Below, one piece after another: positions 1 through 7,514 of a stretch of 64,000 bases of DNA. Numbering within the stretch: position 1 is the stretch's first letter; the number at the start of each line of letters is the position of its first letter. The stretch is taken from the NCBI RefSeq assembly GCF_003634105.1, contig NZ_RBIQ01000007.1, positions 1,116,001-1,180,000 on the forward strand, given 5' to 3'. Origin of the DNA: Maribacter vaceletii (GTDB lineage: Bacteria > Bacteroidota > Bacteroidia > Flavobacteriales > Flavobacteriaceae). The translations under genes were made by a program, and so were the position numbers. The notes under the pieces are model-generated. The model was given only the letters and a program-made list of their open reading frames with translations. It did no database searches and was not told the DNA's origin.

Positions 1-658
1 AAAAAGAGTTTGGTTTTAGATATTCTATGCAAAATCTAAAAACAAAATAGCTAATCATAAATATTTTAAAAAGCATTCCGTTTTCTAGTGTATTCTTTTT
101 AATAAGGTATTTAATAAAACCAAAAAGTAGAAATAGAAATACTATTTCATATAGTGCTATTGGGTGTCTTAAGTACTCATCACCCAAATACATTCCAAGA
201 AAACTATTAGTAACAATACCATAGGTAAATTCATTAGTACCTGCTAAAAAACAACCCAAACGCCCAATGATTAACCCTACAATTATAGGTAATGTAAAAA
301 GGTCTCCAGATGATTTTTTTTCGCCTATGTATTTCTTAATCAATTCTACACCCAAAAGACCACCAAACAGGCCACCCATGATAGTTTTATTGTTTAGAAT
401 AGAAAGCCACCCTTGGTTATAATGAAGTACTGGATTTTCTAAAAAAGCAATAAATCTTGACAAAAATAAAGCTCCAAAAATGGCACCAATAATTATAGAC
501 AGTCGGTTTGTAGAGGATATTAAATCGGAACCTCTTTTCCTAAGAAATCGGTAGTATTGAAAGCCAATAATAAAAGCTAAATACTCTAAGATTAGGTGCA
601 TATTAATCTCTATTCCAAATAGAATGGGTTCATACGGAATAGAAAAGCTTAAAAACAT
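1..658 (-). CDS. Lgt-like (prolipoprotein diacylglyceryl transferase family) membrane protein, partial
   Basis: The reading frame starts at the ATG ending at 658 and runs off the left edge after about 219 codons, so the C-terminus is missing. The translation is very hydrophobic with several membrane segments. It has family landmarks: a glycine-rich MGGLFGGLLG stretch (about 94-103), GRLGCF (about 132-137), HPIALYE (165-171) and FRFCIEYLKP near the visible end. Genuine Lgt transfers diacylglycerol from phosphatidylglycerol to lipobox cysteines in the inner membrane. Here the usual GRxGNF motif has Cys (about residue 136) in place of the important Asn, so this may be a paralogue with another role. 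It is divergent from dusB. Family membership is fairly secure; activity is not. Confidence 0.7.
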   Translation of the reverse strand, partial: MFLSFSIPYEPILFGIEINMHLILEYLAFIIGFQYYRFLRKRGSDLISSTNRLSIIIGAIFGALFLSRFIAFLENPVLHYNQGWLSILNNKTIMGGLFGGLLGVELIKKYIGEKKSSGDLFTLPIIVGLIIGRLGCFLAGTNEFTYGIVTNSFLGMYLGDEYLRHPIALYEIVFLFLLFGFIKYLIKKNTLENGMLFKIFMISYFVFRFCIEYLKPNSF

Positions 659-707
659 AGAACTAAGATAGTAGCATTTTCTGTTTTTACAGCTACCGGA
701 ATAGTAG

Positions 708-715
708 TAAATTTG
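708..715 (+). promoter_or_regulatory. -7 box (TAnnTTTG) of dusB
   Basis: TAAATTTG matches the flavobacterial -7 consensus TAnnTTTG exactly and ends only four bases before the dusB ATG. No clear TTG -33 box is seen about 19 bases upstream, only a T-rich stretch. The spacing would put the transcription start at or next to the start codon, implying a leaderless or nearly leaderless mRNA. Confidence 0.55.
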
Positions 716-719
716 CATC

Positions 720-1715
720 ATGCCAAAAATTGGAGACATACAATTACCAGATTTCCCTCTATTACTTGCACCTATGGAAGATGTGAGTGATCCACCTTTT
801 AGAGCTTTGTGTAAAGAACAAGGAGCAGATGTGGTGTATACCGAGTTTATTTCTTCGGAAGGATTAATTCGCGATGCTGCAAAAAGTGTAATGAAGTTAG
901 ACATTTATGAGAAAGAACGCCCTGTAGGAATTCAAATATTTGGTGCTAATTTAGATTCTATGCTACGCTCTGTAGAGATTGTAGAAAAATCTAACCCAGA
1001 TATTATAGATATTAATTTTGGTTGTCCTGTAAAAAAAGTGGTTAGTAAAGGAGCTGGTGCAGGAATATTAAAGGATATAGATTTAATGGTGTCTTTAACC
1101 AAAGCAATGGTAGAACACACCAAATTACCCATTACGGTAAAAACAAGATTAGGGTGGGACGATTCCTCTATTAAAATTGTTGAGGTAGCAGAGCGCATAC
1201 AAGATGTTGGCTGTAAAGCTATAGCTATACATGGTAGAACTAGAGCACAGTTGTATAAAGGAGATGCGGATTGGAAACCTATTGCTGCTGTAAAAAATAA
1301 CCAAAGAATGCATATTCCGGTTTTTGGTAATGGCGATGTAAATACACCAGAAGCCGCTGTTAAAATGCGCGATGAATATGGTTTAGATGGCGCCATGATT
1401 GGGCGTGCAAGTATTGGGTATCCTTGGTTTTTTAAAGAAGTAAAACACTTTATAAATACAGGAACACATTTAGAACCACCTACTATGGAAGAGCGTGTTA
1501 CAGCTGCACGTAGGCATTTACAAATGTCGATAGATTGGAAGGGCGAAAAATTAGGTGTTTTTGAAACTAGAAGACACTATACTAATTACTTTAAAGGCAT
1601 TCCAGACTTTAAAGAGTATAGAATGAAAATGGTTACTAGTGATGATTCTAAAGATGTCTTTGCTGCATTTGATGAGGTTTTAGAAAAGTTTGGAAATTAT
1701 CAGTTTCGTAGGTAG
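720..1715 (+). CDS. dusB: tRNA-dihydrouridine synthase (DusB type)
   Basis: FMN-dependent enzyme that reduces specific uridines to dihydrouridine in tRNA D-loops in the cytosol. The 331-residue TIM-barrel protein has the family signature: APMEDVSDPPFRAL near the N-terminus (FMN-binding strand), the DINFGCP motif with catalytic Cys about residue 102, the GRTRAQLYKGDADW segment, the NGDV turn and the IGRASIGYPWFF phosphate-binding region near residues 225-240. Length and motif order match DusB/Nif3R3 proteins. The ATG is chosen because family members start close to a PxFLAPM-like segment and because the -7 box lies just upstream. Transcribed alone, divergent from the Lgt-like gene. Confidence 0.95.
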   Translation: MPKIGDIQLPDFPLLLAPMEDVSDPPFRALCKEQGADVVYTEFISSEGLIRDAAKSVMKLDIYEKERPVGIQIFGANLDSMLRSVEIVEKSNPDIIDINFGCPVKKVVSKGAGAGILKDIDLMVSLTKAMVEHTKLPITVKTRLGWDDSSIKIVEVAERIQDVGCKAIAIHGRTRAQLYKGDADWKPIAAVKNNQRMHIPVFGNGDVNTPEAAVKMRDEYGLDGAMIGRASIGYPWFFKEVKHFINTGTHLEPPTMEERVTAARRHLQMSIDWKGEKLGVFETRRHYTNYFKGIPDFKEYRMKMVTSDDSKDVFAAFDEVLEKFGNYQFRR

Positions 1716-1866
1716 TATTTTTTAGACCTAAGTATTAAGTACAAAGTAATTAGTCATGAAACTTGGTTCTTGAATCTATTCTCTCTTCTCTTTTTTCATT
1801 AGAATTTTCCTCATTTGTCTAGGTATCTAAGTTGAGATATTTTTTCTCACCAACAGCCAACAGCCG

Positions 1867-3072
1867 CTAAGCAGTAATAAGTTTTTTAGAGATTCTTCTA
1901 CTGGCAACTAAAGAAGCGATTATACCTAACACAATAATTGTTGCTAAAACTATTAGTACGTTACTAAAGTTATATTGCACAGGATACGATAAGGTTGGGG
2001 TAATTTTTAACCAACCAAAAGCTAACTGCGAACCAATTAATAAAGAGCCTAATAAAACACCAATAAACCCACCTAAACTAGTTACTAAAACGCCCTGTAA
2101 AAAGTAAATTTCTCTTAACTCGCTTATGGTGGCTCCTAAATTATAAAGAGTTTTAGAGTTTTGTTGTTTATCCAGAATCATCATTATTATAGCGCCAACT
2201 ACATTAAAAAGAGCAATAATTAAAACCAATGTAAAAATAAGATAGGTAGCTAAGTTTTCGGTATTTAGCATTCTATAAAGAGTACTGTTTAATTCCTTTC
2301 TGTTTTTAATACTAGTTTCTGGTAAAACAGCTGCTATTTTCTTTTTTAACTCATGTAAAGTAGCACCGTCCGAAACTTTAAAGTTTATTCCAGATACTTG
2401 CGTATTTTCTTTTTCTAGTAAGGCTTGCACCAATGGTAAATCTGCAAAAACATACTTTTTGTCAATATTTTCTTCAATAACATATACACCACTCATTATT
2501 AATGCAAGCTCATTGTATGGTTTTGTTTTAAGAGTTAGTTGCGATGTATTTCCTTTTCCAGGCTTTGGAGCTAGAATAATTAATGGGTTTCTATATTGGT
2601 TAATCGTAAGACCTAATAAATTAGCAATACCAATACCAGTAACACCTTGTTTAAGGTTTATAGCCCAATCTCCGTACTGTATAGTACTATCAATACCCGT
2701 TACTTTAATGTAATTAGAATCTACCCCTTTTATATAAGCAATATGGTTTTTTTGTCGGTGCGATAAATAAACTTTCTCTTCTATTTCTTTAGAAAAAGAT
2801 GTTATTCCTTTAATTTCTAAAAGTTGCTCTTCTTGTTTTGGGGTAATAGAAAAGAATTTTCCCGTTTGCGGTAAGGCTTTTAAATCTGGATCAATAGTGT
2901 TCGTATAAGAAAGACTAAATTCTTTTAGACCAGCAAAACCAGATAAAACAATAAAAAGTGCAGCAGAACCAACAACAATAACAAAAAAAGTAATGAAATT
3001 TATAATATTCACTGCATTTTGACTGCTTTTAGAAAACAGATACCTTTTTGCAATGTATAGAGGAAAGCCCAA
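1867..3072 (-). CDS. ABC transporter permease of the LolC/LolE (FtsX) family
   Basis: A 401-residue inner-membrane protein with the MacB/LolE layout: one N-terminal membrane helix (about 19-49), a large periplasmic domain (about 50-270) and three C-terminal helices (about 277-300, 323-346, 369-392) forming the FtsX domain. In Proteobacteria LolCDE extracts lipoproteins from the inner membrane for delivery to LolA. Bacteroidota carry several related permeases, so the exact substrate is inferred. The gene follows rbfA with three bases between, so the two form an operon; no ATPase gene is adjacent. Starts MGFPLYIAKRYLFSK, typical of the family. Confidence 0.8.
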   Translation of the reverse strand: MGFPLYIAKRYLFSKSSQNAVNIINFITFFVIVVGSAALFIVLSGFAGLKEFSLSYTNTIDPDLKALPQTGKFFSITPKQEEQLLEIKGITSFSKEIEEKVYLSHRQKNHIAYIKGVDSNYIKVTGIDSTIQYGDWAINLKQGVTGIGIANLLGLTINQYRNPLIILAPKPGKGNTSQLTLKTKPYNELALIMSGVYVIEENIDKKYVFADLPLVQALLEKENTQVSGINFKVSDGATLHELKKKIAAVLPETSIKNRKELNSTLYRMLNTENLATYLIFTLVLIIALFNVVGAIIMMILDKQQNSKTLYNLGATISELREIYFLQGVLVTSLGGFIGVLLGSLLIGSQLAFGWLKITPTLSYPVQYNFSNVLIVLATIIVLGIIASLVASRRISKKLITA

Positions 3073-3075
3073 TGT

Positions 3076-3468
3076 TTAGTATTTTTTTCTTTTGTCTAAA
3101 AGGTCTCTATTCTCAATAGGATTTTCTTCTCCTTTTAGAGAGTCTTCTATTTTCTCTATATAATCTAAAGAATCATCTAAATAAAATAATAGCTCAGGAA
3201 CTCTACGTAATTGATTTTTAGTTCGTTGCGATAACTCATGTTTAATAAGTGGTTGGTTAGACTGTATTCCTTCTAAAAGCTCTTTTGCACCTTTATTAGG
3301 AAAAATACTAACGTATACTTTGGCAATAGATAAATCTGTAGTTATGTTAACTTTAGACACAGAAATTAAGGTGCCTTTAAGTCCACCATCAATTGCGGCA
3401 CGTTGTAAAATATCTACAATATCTTTTTGTATTACTCCGGCTATTTTTTTCTGTCTTTGCGTTTCCAT
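3076..3468 (-). CDS. rbfA: 30S ribosome-binding factor A
   Basis: RbfA binds the 30S subunit during late maturation and helps process the 5' end of 16S rRNA. The 130-residue protein has the single KH-like fold signature: an N-terminal helix with QRQKKIAGVIQKDI, strands around ITTDLSIAKVYVSIFP (about 42-58), and a later helix with RRVPELLFYLDDSLDYIEKI (about 88-107). Size and motifs match the family. It is the first gene of a two-gene operon with the LolE-like permease and has a consensus -7 box ending four bases before its ATG. Confidence 0.93.
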   Translation of the reverse strand: METQRQKKIAGVIQKDIVDILQRAAIDGGLKGTLISVSKVNITTDLSIAKVYVSIFPNKGAKELLEGIQSNQPLIKHELSQRTKNQLRRVPELLFYLDDSLDYIEKIEDSLKGEENPIENRDLLDKRKKY

Positions 3469-3472
3469 ACTA

Positions 3473-3480
3473 CAAAAGTA
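3473..3480 (-). promoter_or_regulatory. -7 box (TAnnTTTG) of rbfA
   Basis: On the minus strand TACTTTTG matches the flavobacterial -7 consensus and is separated from the rbfA ATG by four bases, the same geometry as at dusB and at the Gre-like gene at 47871. No TTG -33 box is apparent. A leaderless transcript is likely if the box is functional. Confidence 0.55.
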
Positions 3481-3538
3481 CGCAGAATATTGAGTAATTT
3501 AGTTTTTACGTATATTCATATCTAAAATAAGTAGCGTT

Positions 3539-3940
3539 TTGAAGAAAATAGAACATATTGGTATTGCTGTAAATAGTATAGAAACTTCTAATTCATTGTT
3601 TGAAAAACTATTGGGAACTCCTTGTTATAAGGAAGAAGAAGTGGCATCTGAGGGAGTTAAAACTTCTTTTTTTATGACGGGTCCTAATAAGATTGAATTG
3701 TTAGAGGCAACAAAGGAAGATAGCCCTATAGCAAAATTTTTAGCAAAAAAAGGGGAAGGTATACACCATATAGCTTTTGAGGTAGAAGATATTGTTGCAG
3801 AAATAGCTCGTTTAAAGGAAGAAGGCTTTACTATTATAAATGAAATCCCTAAAAAAGGAGCTGATAATAAACTAGTTGCCTTTGTACATCCTAAAACAAC
3901 AAATGGTGTATTAATAGAATTGTGCCAAGAAATAGTATAG
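3539..3940 (+). CDS. mce: Methylmalonyl-CoA epimerase
   Basis: Interconverts the (R) and (S) forms of methylmalonyl-CoA, linking propionyl-CoA and succinyl-CoA metabolism. The 133-residue protein is a typical vicinal-oxygen-chelate (glyoxalase-fold) epimerase: metal-ligand candidates are His in KIEHIGIAV (residue 6), His in the GIHHIAFEV motif (about 76-77) and Glu in VLIELCQ near the C-terminus. The reading frame begins with TTG; the homologous N-terminus MxKIEHIGIAV starts exactly there and no nearer ATG exists, so a TTG start is accepted. The gene stands alone between rbfA (divergent) and a tRNA gene. Confidence 0.92.
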   Translation: MKKIEHIGIAVNSIETSNSLFEKLLGTPCYKEEEVASEGVKTSFFMTGPNKIELLEATKEDSPIAKFLAKKGEGIHHIAFEVEDIVAEIARLKEEGFTIINEIPKKGADNKLVAFVHPKTTNGVLIELCQEIV

Positions 3941-3955
3941 AAGCACCAATTTTCC

Positions 3956-3986
3956 TTGCACCATAATAAAATAAGTAGTAATATTG
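3956..3986 (+). promoter_or_regulatory. Promoter of the CAU tRNA gene
   Basis: A TTG at 3956-3958 is followed after 20 bases by TAATATTG (3979-3986), one mismatch from TAnnTTTG. The predicted transcription start lies just before the mature tRNA 5' end at 4002. Confidence 0.5.
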
Positions 3987-4001
3987 CAACCGCATTTTGC
4001 G

Positions 4002-4075
4002 GGTCCTATAGCTCAGCTGGTTAGAGCACCTGACTCATAATCAGGGGGTCCATGGTTCGAGCCCATGTGGGACCA
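4002..4075 (+). tRNA. tRNA with CAU anticodon (Ile2 or elongator Met)
   Basis: A complete 74-base cloverleaf can be folded by eye: acceptor stem GGTCCTA pairing with TGGGACC, D arm GCTC/GAGC, anticodon stem CCTGA/TCAGG around loop CTCATAA (anticodon CAT), variable bases GGGTC, T arm CATGG/CCATG around TTCGAGC, and discriminator A. CCA is not encoded. The loop CTCATAA occurs in both elongator tRNA-Met and the lysidine-modified tRNA-Ile2. The GG.CC acceptor resembles Bacillus Ile2, so Ile2 is slightly favoured but not proven. The GAGC half of the D arm argues for an ordinary elongator-type tRNA; it is not an initiator because no C1-A72 mismatch is present. Confidence 0.9.
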
Positions 4076-4080
4076 CAGAA

Positions 4081-4117
4081 AACCCTTCTAAGTCATTGAT
4101 TTAGAAGGGTTTGTTTT
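4081..4117 (+). terminator. Intrinsic terminator after the tRNA
   Basis: Inverted repeat AACCCTTCTAA (4081-4091) and TTAGAAGGGTT (4101-4111), nine-base loop, followed by TTGTTTTTTATT. An 11-bp perfect stem with a T-tract six bases after the tRNA end. Confidence 0.85.
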
Positions 4118-4283
4118 TTATTAGGGGGCAGATAAGGGGACTGTTTTTATTGAAATAGTTTATTTACCCTTCTTTTTCACTATAAAAATAGGCTTGTTTT
4201 CATTGATTATTTAATAATTTGAATGTATTTGGCAGACTGAATTATAAATAACAACAACTTTGATATGAATTTTGTGTAATTAA

Positions 4284-4742
4284 TTACTCTGATTCAATCC
4301 AGTTTTCTAAAATATTGATTGGATTGATAACAGGGATGACAATCGAACCCCAAGAGGAGTTTGATAAGCTTTCAAAAATGATTCCACGTAAGGTTGAATA
4401 GGAAATGCCAGCTAAAGTAGCACCAAACAACTTTTGAAAGGTAGGTTTGCCATCACTTTTAATTGTGTACATCTGCTCTAAGTTATCTATTCTATAATGA
4501 AAATCATAACGAAAGCGTGCTATACTTTGCACTCCTCTATCAGTTAAAGTAAGAATAAGGTCTAATCCCAATAAAAATCCTTTGTCATCAAGATTATGTG
4601 CACTCACATGTGCTATTTTCATATCAATAGTTTCCTCATTATTAAAAGGTTCTTTCAAATCTGAAATTGAGGTTTCTATTGATTCAATCTGGAGGAGATG
4701 AATTTTTTCTGGATCAATATGGTTTTGTTCTTTTTTTGCCAT
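4284..4742 (-). CDS. SecB-like chaperone of a toxin-antitoxin-chaperone (TAC) module
   Basis: The 152-residue acidic protein resembles SecB by pattern, not by strong identity. It has alternating strand-forming segments in the middle (IDMKIAHVSAHN, FLLGLDLILTLTD, SIARFRYDFHYRI) and a C-terminal block LFGATLAGISYSTLRG...FESLSNSSWGSIVIPVINPINIL (about 106-145). That block lines up with the SecB segment running from its LGAYCPNILFPYARE-like helix to the LAPVNFDALF end. It is the last of three genes, two bases after the antitoxin stop. In Mycobacterium tuberculosis the same order (HigB1, HigA1, SecB-like Rv1957) forms a module in which the chaperone stabilises the antitoxin. The assignment rests on this pattern plus context. 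Confidence 0.65.
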   Translation of the reverse strand: MAKKEQNHIDPEKIHLLQIESIETSISDLKEPFNNEETIDMKIAHVSAHNLDDKGFLLGLDLILTLTDRGVQSIARFRYDFHYRIDNLEQMYTIKSDGKPTFQKLFGATLAGISYSTLRGIIFESLSNSSWGSIVIPVINPINILENWIESE

Positions 4743-4744
4743 AA

Positions 4745-5107
4745 TTAGCTAGCATAGCTAGACATAAAGCTATATTTTGGTGGTTTTTTTGAATTTTCAG
4801 TTTTTGCAATATAGAATTTTACGTACTTATACTCTTTTTCTATATGAATCAACTTTTCTCCCAATGCGTACTCTAGTTTGGCGATGGTTTTTATTGTGAA
4901 ATTATGGCTACCGCTTAACCATTTACTGACCTCTGATGGTGACTTACCCATTTTTTTCGCAAAGGCAGTTTTACCTATACCTTTTTCTTTAAGTATACGG
5001 GTTATTTTTGTTGATATGGCCAAGTTATGTTTGACCATGATGTCAATTTCAGGGTTGCCGTTTTCGGCTAACCAATCACCAATAATGTTCTTTTTGTTCT
5101 TTTCCAT
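4745..5107 (-). CDS. XRE-family HTH antitoxin with C-terminal chaperone-dependence-like tail
   Basis: 120 residues. A Cro/C1-type helix-turn-helix spans about 32-88 (TRILKEKGIGKTAFAKKMG, SPSEVSKWLSG, TIKTIAKLEYALG). After it comes a 30-residue tail (about 89-120) rich in aromatic and basic residues and ending KYSFMSSYAS. In TAC systems the antitoxin carries an extra C-terminal chaperone-addiction segment, and this tail is the natural candidate. The gene lies six bases after the toxin stop and two before the chaperone start. It probably represses its own operon by binding the palindrome at 5676-5701. HTH identity is clear; antitoxin role is inferred from context. Confidence 0.8.
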   Translation of the reverse strand: MEKNKKNIIGDWLAENGNPEIDIMVKHNLAISTKITRILKEKGIGKTAFAKKMGKSPSEVSKWLSGSHNFTIKTIAKLEYALGEKLIHIEKEYKYVKFYIAKTENSKKPPKYSFMSSYAS

Positions 5108-5113
5108 GTTTAG

Positions 5114-5656
5114 TTAGTAATATAAAATCATATCATTGTCATAGTCGATATCTGTATCTTCATCTATCCATTTGATATCTTTTTCTTGAAAAGCTTGATC
5201 TATAATATTTGTAAGTTGATTTGCAAGTAAAAAATGTGTTTTTACATTAGGGCATTCTTGTGCTTGTGCCTCTGTTTTAATTGAACCGTTAAACAGAACG
5301 ACCACATTTTGATTCATACGATGACAATACAGCCTTAAATTGTTTGGAGCTGTTTCTCCATCTTCTGTAAAAACGGGTGGACGCCCCATTGCATAGGGTG
5401 GAAGCCCCATAGCTTCGCCTTCGTTCTGTTCGTTTCTAAAATACCTGTCTTGTGCTCCATATTTATTGCCTATTTCTGCCAGCCATGAAAGTATATGATT
5501 TAACTTTTCAGGGTTGTCTATGGTTTGCTGTTTAACAAAGTGTTCAAATATTGAATCTGCCGTTTCTATAGGCTCTTCGTCTTTATCCAATATCACGGAA
5601 TAATAACTAACCTTTTGGTAATCTGCTATATGTTTAAGGCGTACTATCCCATTCAT
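5114..5656 (-). CDS. Putative toxin of a TAC module (RelE/HigB-like core suspected)
   Basis: 180 residues, no family recognised with certainty. It is the first gene of a three-gene operon that ends with an HTH protein and a SecB-like protein, the position of HigB in known TAC modules. Residues 105-127 (NNLRLYCHRMNQNVVVLFNGSIKT written as two strands) followed by a helix at about 137-155 are reminiscent of the RelE/HigB core, where a strand pair with an exposed basic residue precedes a K-T turn and a C-terminal helix. There is also a proline/glycine-rich insertion at about 84-95 and an acidic tail (164-176). The ATG follows an operator-promoter region closely. It could instead be an unrelated regulatory protein. 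Confidence 0.55.
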   Translation of the reverse strand: MNGIVRLKHIADYQKVSYYSVILDKDEEPIETADSIFEHFVKQQTIDNPEKLNHILSWLAEIGNKYGAQDRYFRNEQNEGEAMGLPPYAMGRPPVFTEDGETAPNNLRLYCHRMNQNVVVLFNGSIKTEAQAQECPNVKTHFLLANQLTNIIDQAFQEKDIKWIDEDTDIDYDNDMILYY

Positions 5657-5675
5657 TGGTCGGTAAATGTATTAA

Positions 5676-5701
5676 AAAATTTCACTTATAAGTGAAATTT
5701 T
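5676..5701. promoter_or_regulatory. 26-bp perfect palindromic operator of the TAC operon
   Basis: Each half reads AAAATTTCACTTA and its exact complement follows with no spacer, giving a 26-base perfect palindrome centred between 5688 and 5689. It lies 20 bases upstream of the toxin start. A near-consensus -7 box (TACATTTA, minus strand, 5671-5664) sits between it and the gene, so the palindrome covers the spacer and -33 zone. This is the expected place for autorepression by the HTH antitoxin. Confidence 0.7.
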
Positions 5702-5766
5702 ATATTAAATGTTGTGAAATAGGGTTTAAGTGTTGTAAAATAATGCTCTAAGCAATATGCTTTCTT

Positions 5767-7479
5767 TTACCAGAAAACATATTTACCACTGTTCTTTTCC
5801 GTTAAATACTTTTCATTGGTAAAACCCATGCCCTTATAGTATTGTTTGTCAAAAACACCTGGTAGATCAGGTGTTGTAATTATTTGGTCTACTTCTTCAA
5901 CCCTATCCTCTGTTAATTCTCCTGTAAGATATCCACCACAAACTTCAAGCTCGTCGGAACAAATTAGTTTGCCATGTAATTGTTCACGAAGTATAAGATA
6001 GTTAATGAAGTCTATAGGGTCTTTTTTTTGTGCAATCATAGTCAAAAAGAAAACTTCTAAATCATCCAACTTTATTGCCCAAGGATGAGCGTCTTCTTCT
6101 TCAATTTTCAAAAGCGTAGAAAGGTCATTTTGGATTTGTCCAAAAGAGTTTATGTTTACAATAATTGAAAAATCATTTTCATTATACTTTGTTGTATCAA
6201 TTTCCTCAAGAAGATTTCCTTTACTGTCCTCAATCCTCAGAGGGACTTGATTAACAAATTTTTGTTCTACTCTTTTTGTCTGTGTGTAGCCATAACCAAT
6301 ACAATTTTCAAAATCATCTTTAATTTTTATAAAGGCTTTGCTTGGGTCACGCATAGGTTCTCTTAAATTATAACCCTTTGCTTCTATAATAAACGCATGA
6401 TTTTTCCATAAGAATAGAATGTCTTGTTCACATCCATCCACATAATAGCTTTCAAAATATTTAAAGTCTTTTTTAAAAAATTTCTTGAATAGTTCAAGCA
6501 CTCTGCTTTCTAATAGTTTCCCTTTCTGCTTAATTAATTTACTTTTTAATTTTACGTTGTTGGAACAGGTCTTTTCTAGTAAATTTTCTACTGCGTGGAT
6601 TATCTGCTTTACTTCAAAAACTTGATACAGGCCATTATCAATATTAACTATAGGAAAGTCATTTAAGGGATTGCCAGGCTTAGTTGATGTATAATACAAA
6701 AAACTGCCATTACCTCTTTGACATGATATACTTGCAAGAATCAGCTTAATTTTATCTAACGGTAATTTGGCTGAAATTAAATCCTCTGGTTTAAAACGGT
6801 CTTTAATTCCTTTATCAGCCATGAAAGTAAACAGCAAAATGTTTGGTGCACCCATTTTTTTTATAAAATCAGGAACATTTTCGTCAACACCTACTTTTAG
6901 TTCAGTATACGTTAACCATTCAGGTTTTATCAATTCTGGGTTAGTGGAAAATCCCTTAAATTTGGTTTGATTTAGAGTGTCAACGTCTTCGTAAAACTGA
7001 ATAAAATATTCAACGGAAACGCCTGTTTCAGCTTCAATTTCCGCATTCATTGGGCCATATAAATCACGAATCCAATTGATGGTCTGTTCCTCGTAGTTTA
7101 AAGGGCCTTGATTAAAGTATGAAAGAAATGAAGGCATAGCAACTTGCCTTATTTTCCGCCATTCTTCGTCTATTTCTTCATCTCCCTTTGGAAAAAAAAG
7201 TTTGTCATATTCTCTTTCAATTTCATTTAAGAGCTGAACAATTTTGTTCCACTTTTTAGGAATGAATTGAACCTCTCCACTTGGCATTGAATCAGAACTT
7301 AACATAAGGCCACCTAAAAAGTAAAGTTGACGTAAAGGTGAAGACAACTGACCCAATTCTTCTTGGGCAGCACCATTTGCGATGCAAGTAGTTAGGAACG
7401 CTAAATCACCCAAAAACCATTGCGTGTCATAGGTTGCTATTAAATCTTTTAACTCCTGTGATTTGGTTTCTAAACTCAT
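5767..7479 (-). CDS. PD-(D/E)XK nuclease-like protein of unknown family
   Basis: A 570-residue protein I do not recognise as a named family. The one clear domain is a PD-(D/E)XK nuclease core at about 320-370: helix with Glu324 (ESRVLELF), then Asp353 in EQDILFLW, and EAK at 366-368, the D-x12-E-x-K spacing of restriction-type nucleases. The N-terminal 300 residues are mostly helical with no visible motif; the C-terminal 150 residues are mixed. It lies 35 bases downstream of hsdR in the same orientation and just before the TAC operon, so it is likely part of the defence island. It may be a one-gene restriction system or an accessory nuclease. Confidence 0.65.
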   Translation of the reverse strand: MSLETKSQELKDLIATYDTQWFLGDLAFLTTCIANGAAQEELGQLSSPLRQLYFLGGLMLSSDSMPSGEVQFIPKKWNKIVQLLNEIEREYDKLFFPKGDEEIDEEWRKIRQVAMPSFLSYFNQGPLNYEEQTINWIRDLYGPMNAEIEAETGVSVEYFIQFYEDVDTLNQTKFKGFSTNPELIKPEWLTYTELKVGVDENVPDFIKKMGAPNILLFTFMADKGIKDRFKPEDLISAKLPLDKIKLILASISCQRGNGSFLYYTSTKPGNPLNDFPIVNIDNGLYQVFEVKQIIHAVENLLEKTCSNNVKLKSKLIKQKGKLLESRVLELFKKFFKKDFKYFESYYVDGCEQDILFLWKNHAFIIEAKGYNLREPMRDPSKAFIKIKDDFENCIGYGYTQTKRVEQKFVNQVPLRIEDSKGNLLEEIDTTKYNENDFSIIVNINSFGQIQNDLSTLLKIEEEDAHPWAIKLDDLEVFFLTMIAQKKDPIDFINYLILREQLHGKLICSDELEVCGGYLTGELTEDRVEEVDQIITTPDLPGVFDKQYYKGMGFTNEKYLTEKNSGKYVFW

Positions 7480-7514
7480 TTTGTTTTATTTATCAAAAAT
7501 AATCACACCAACAA

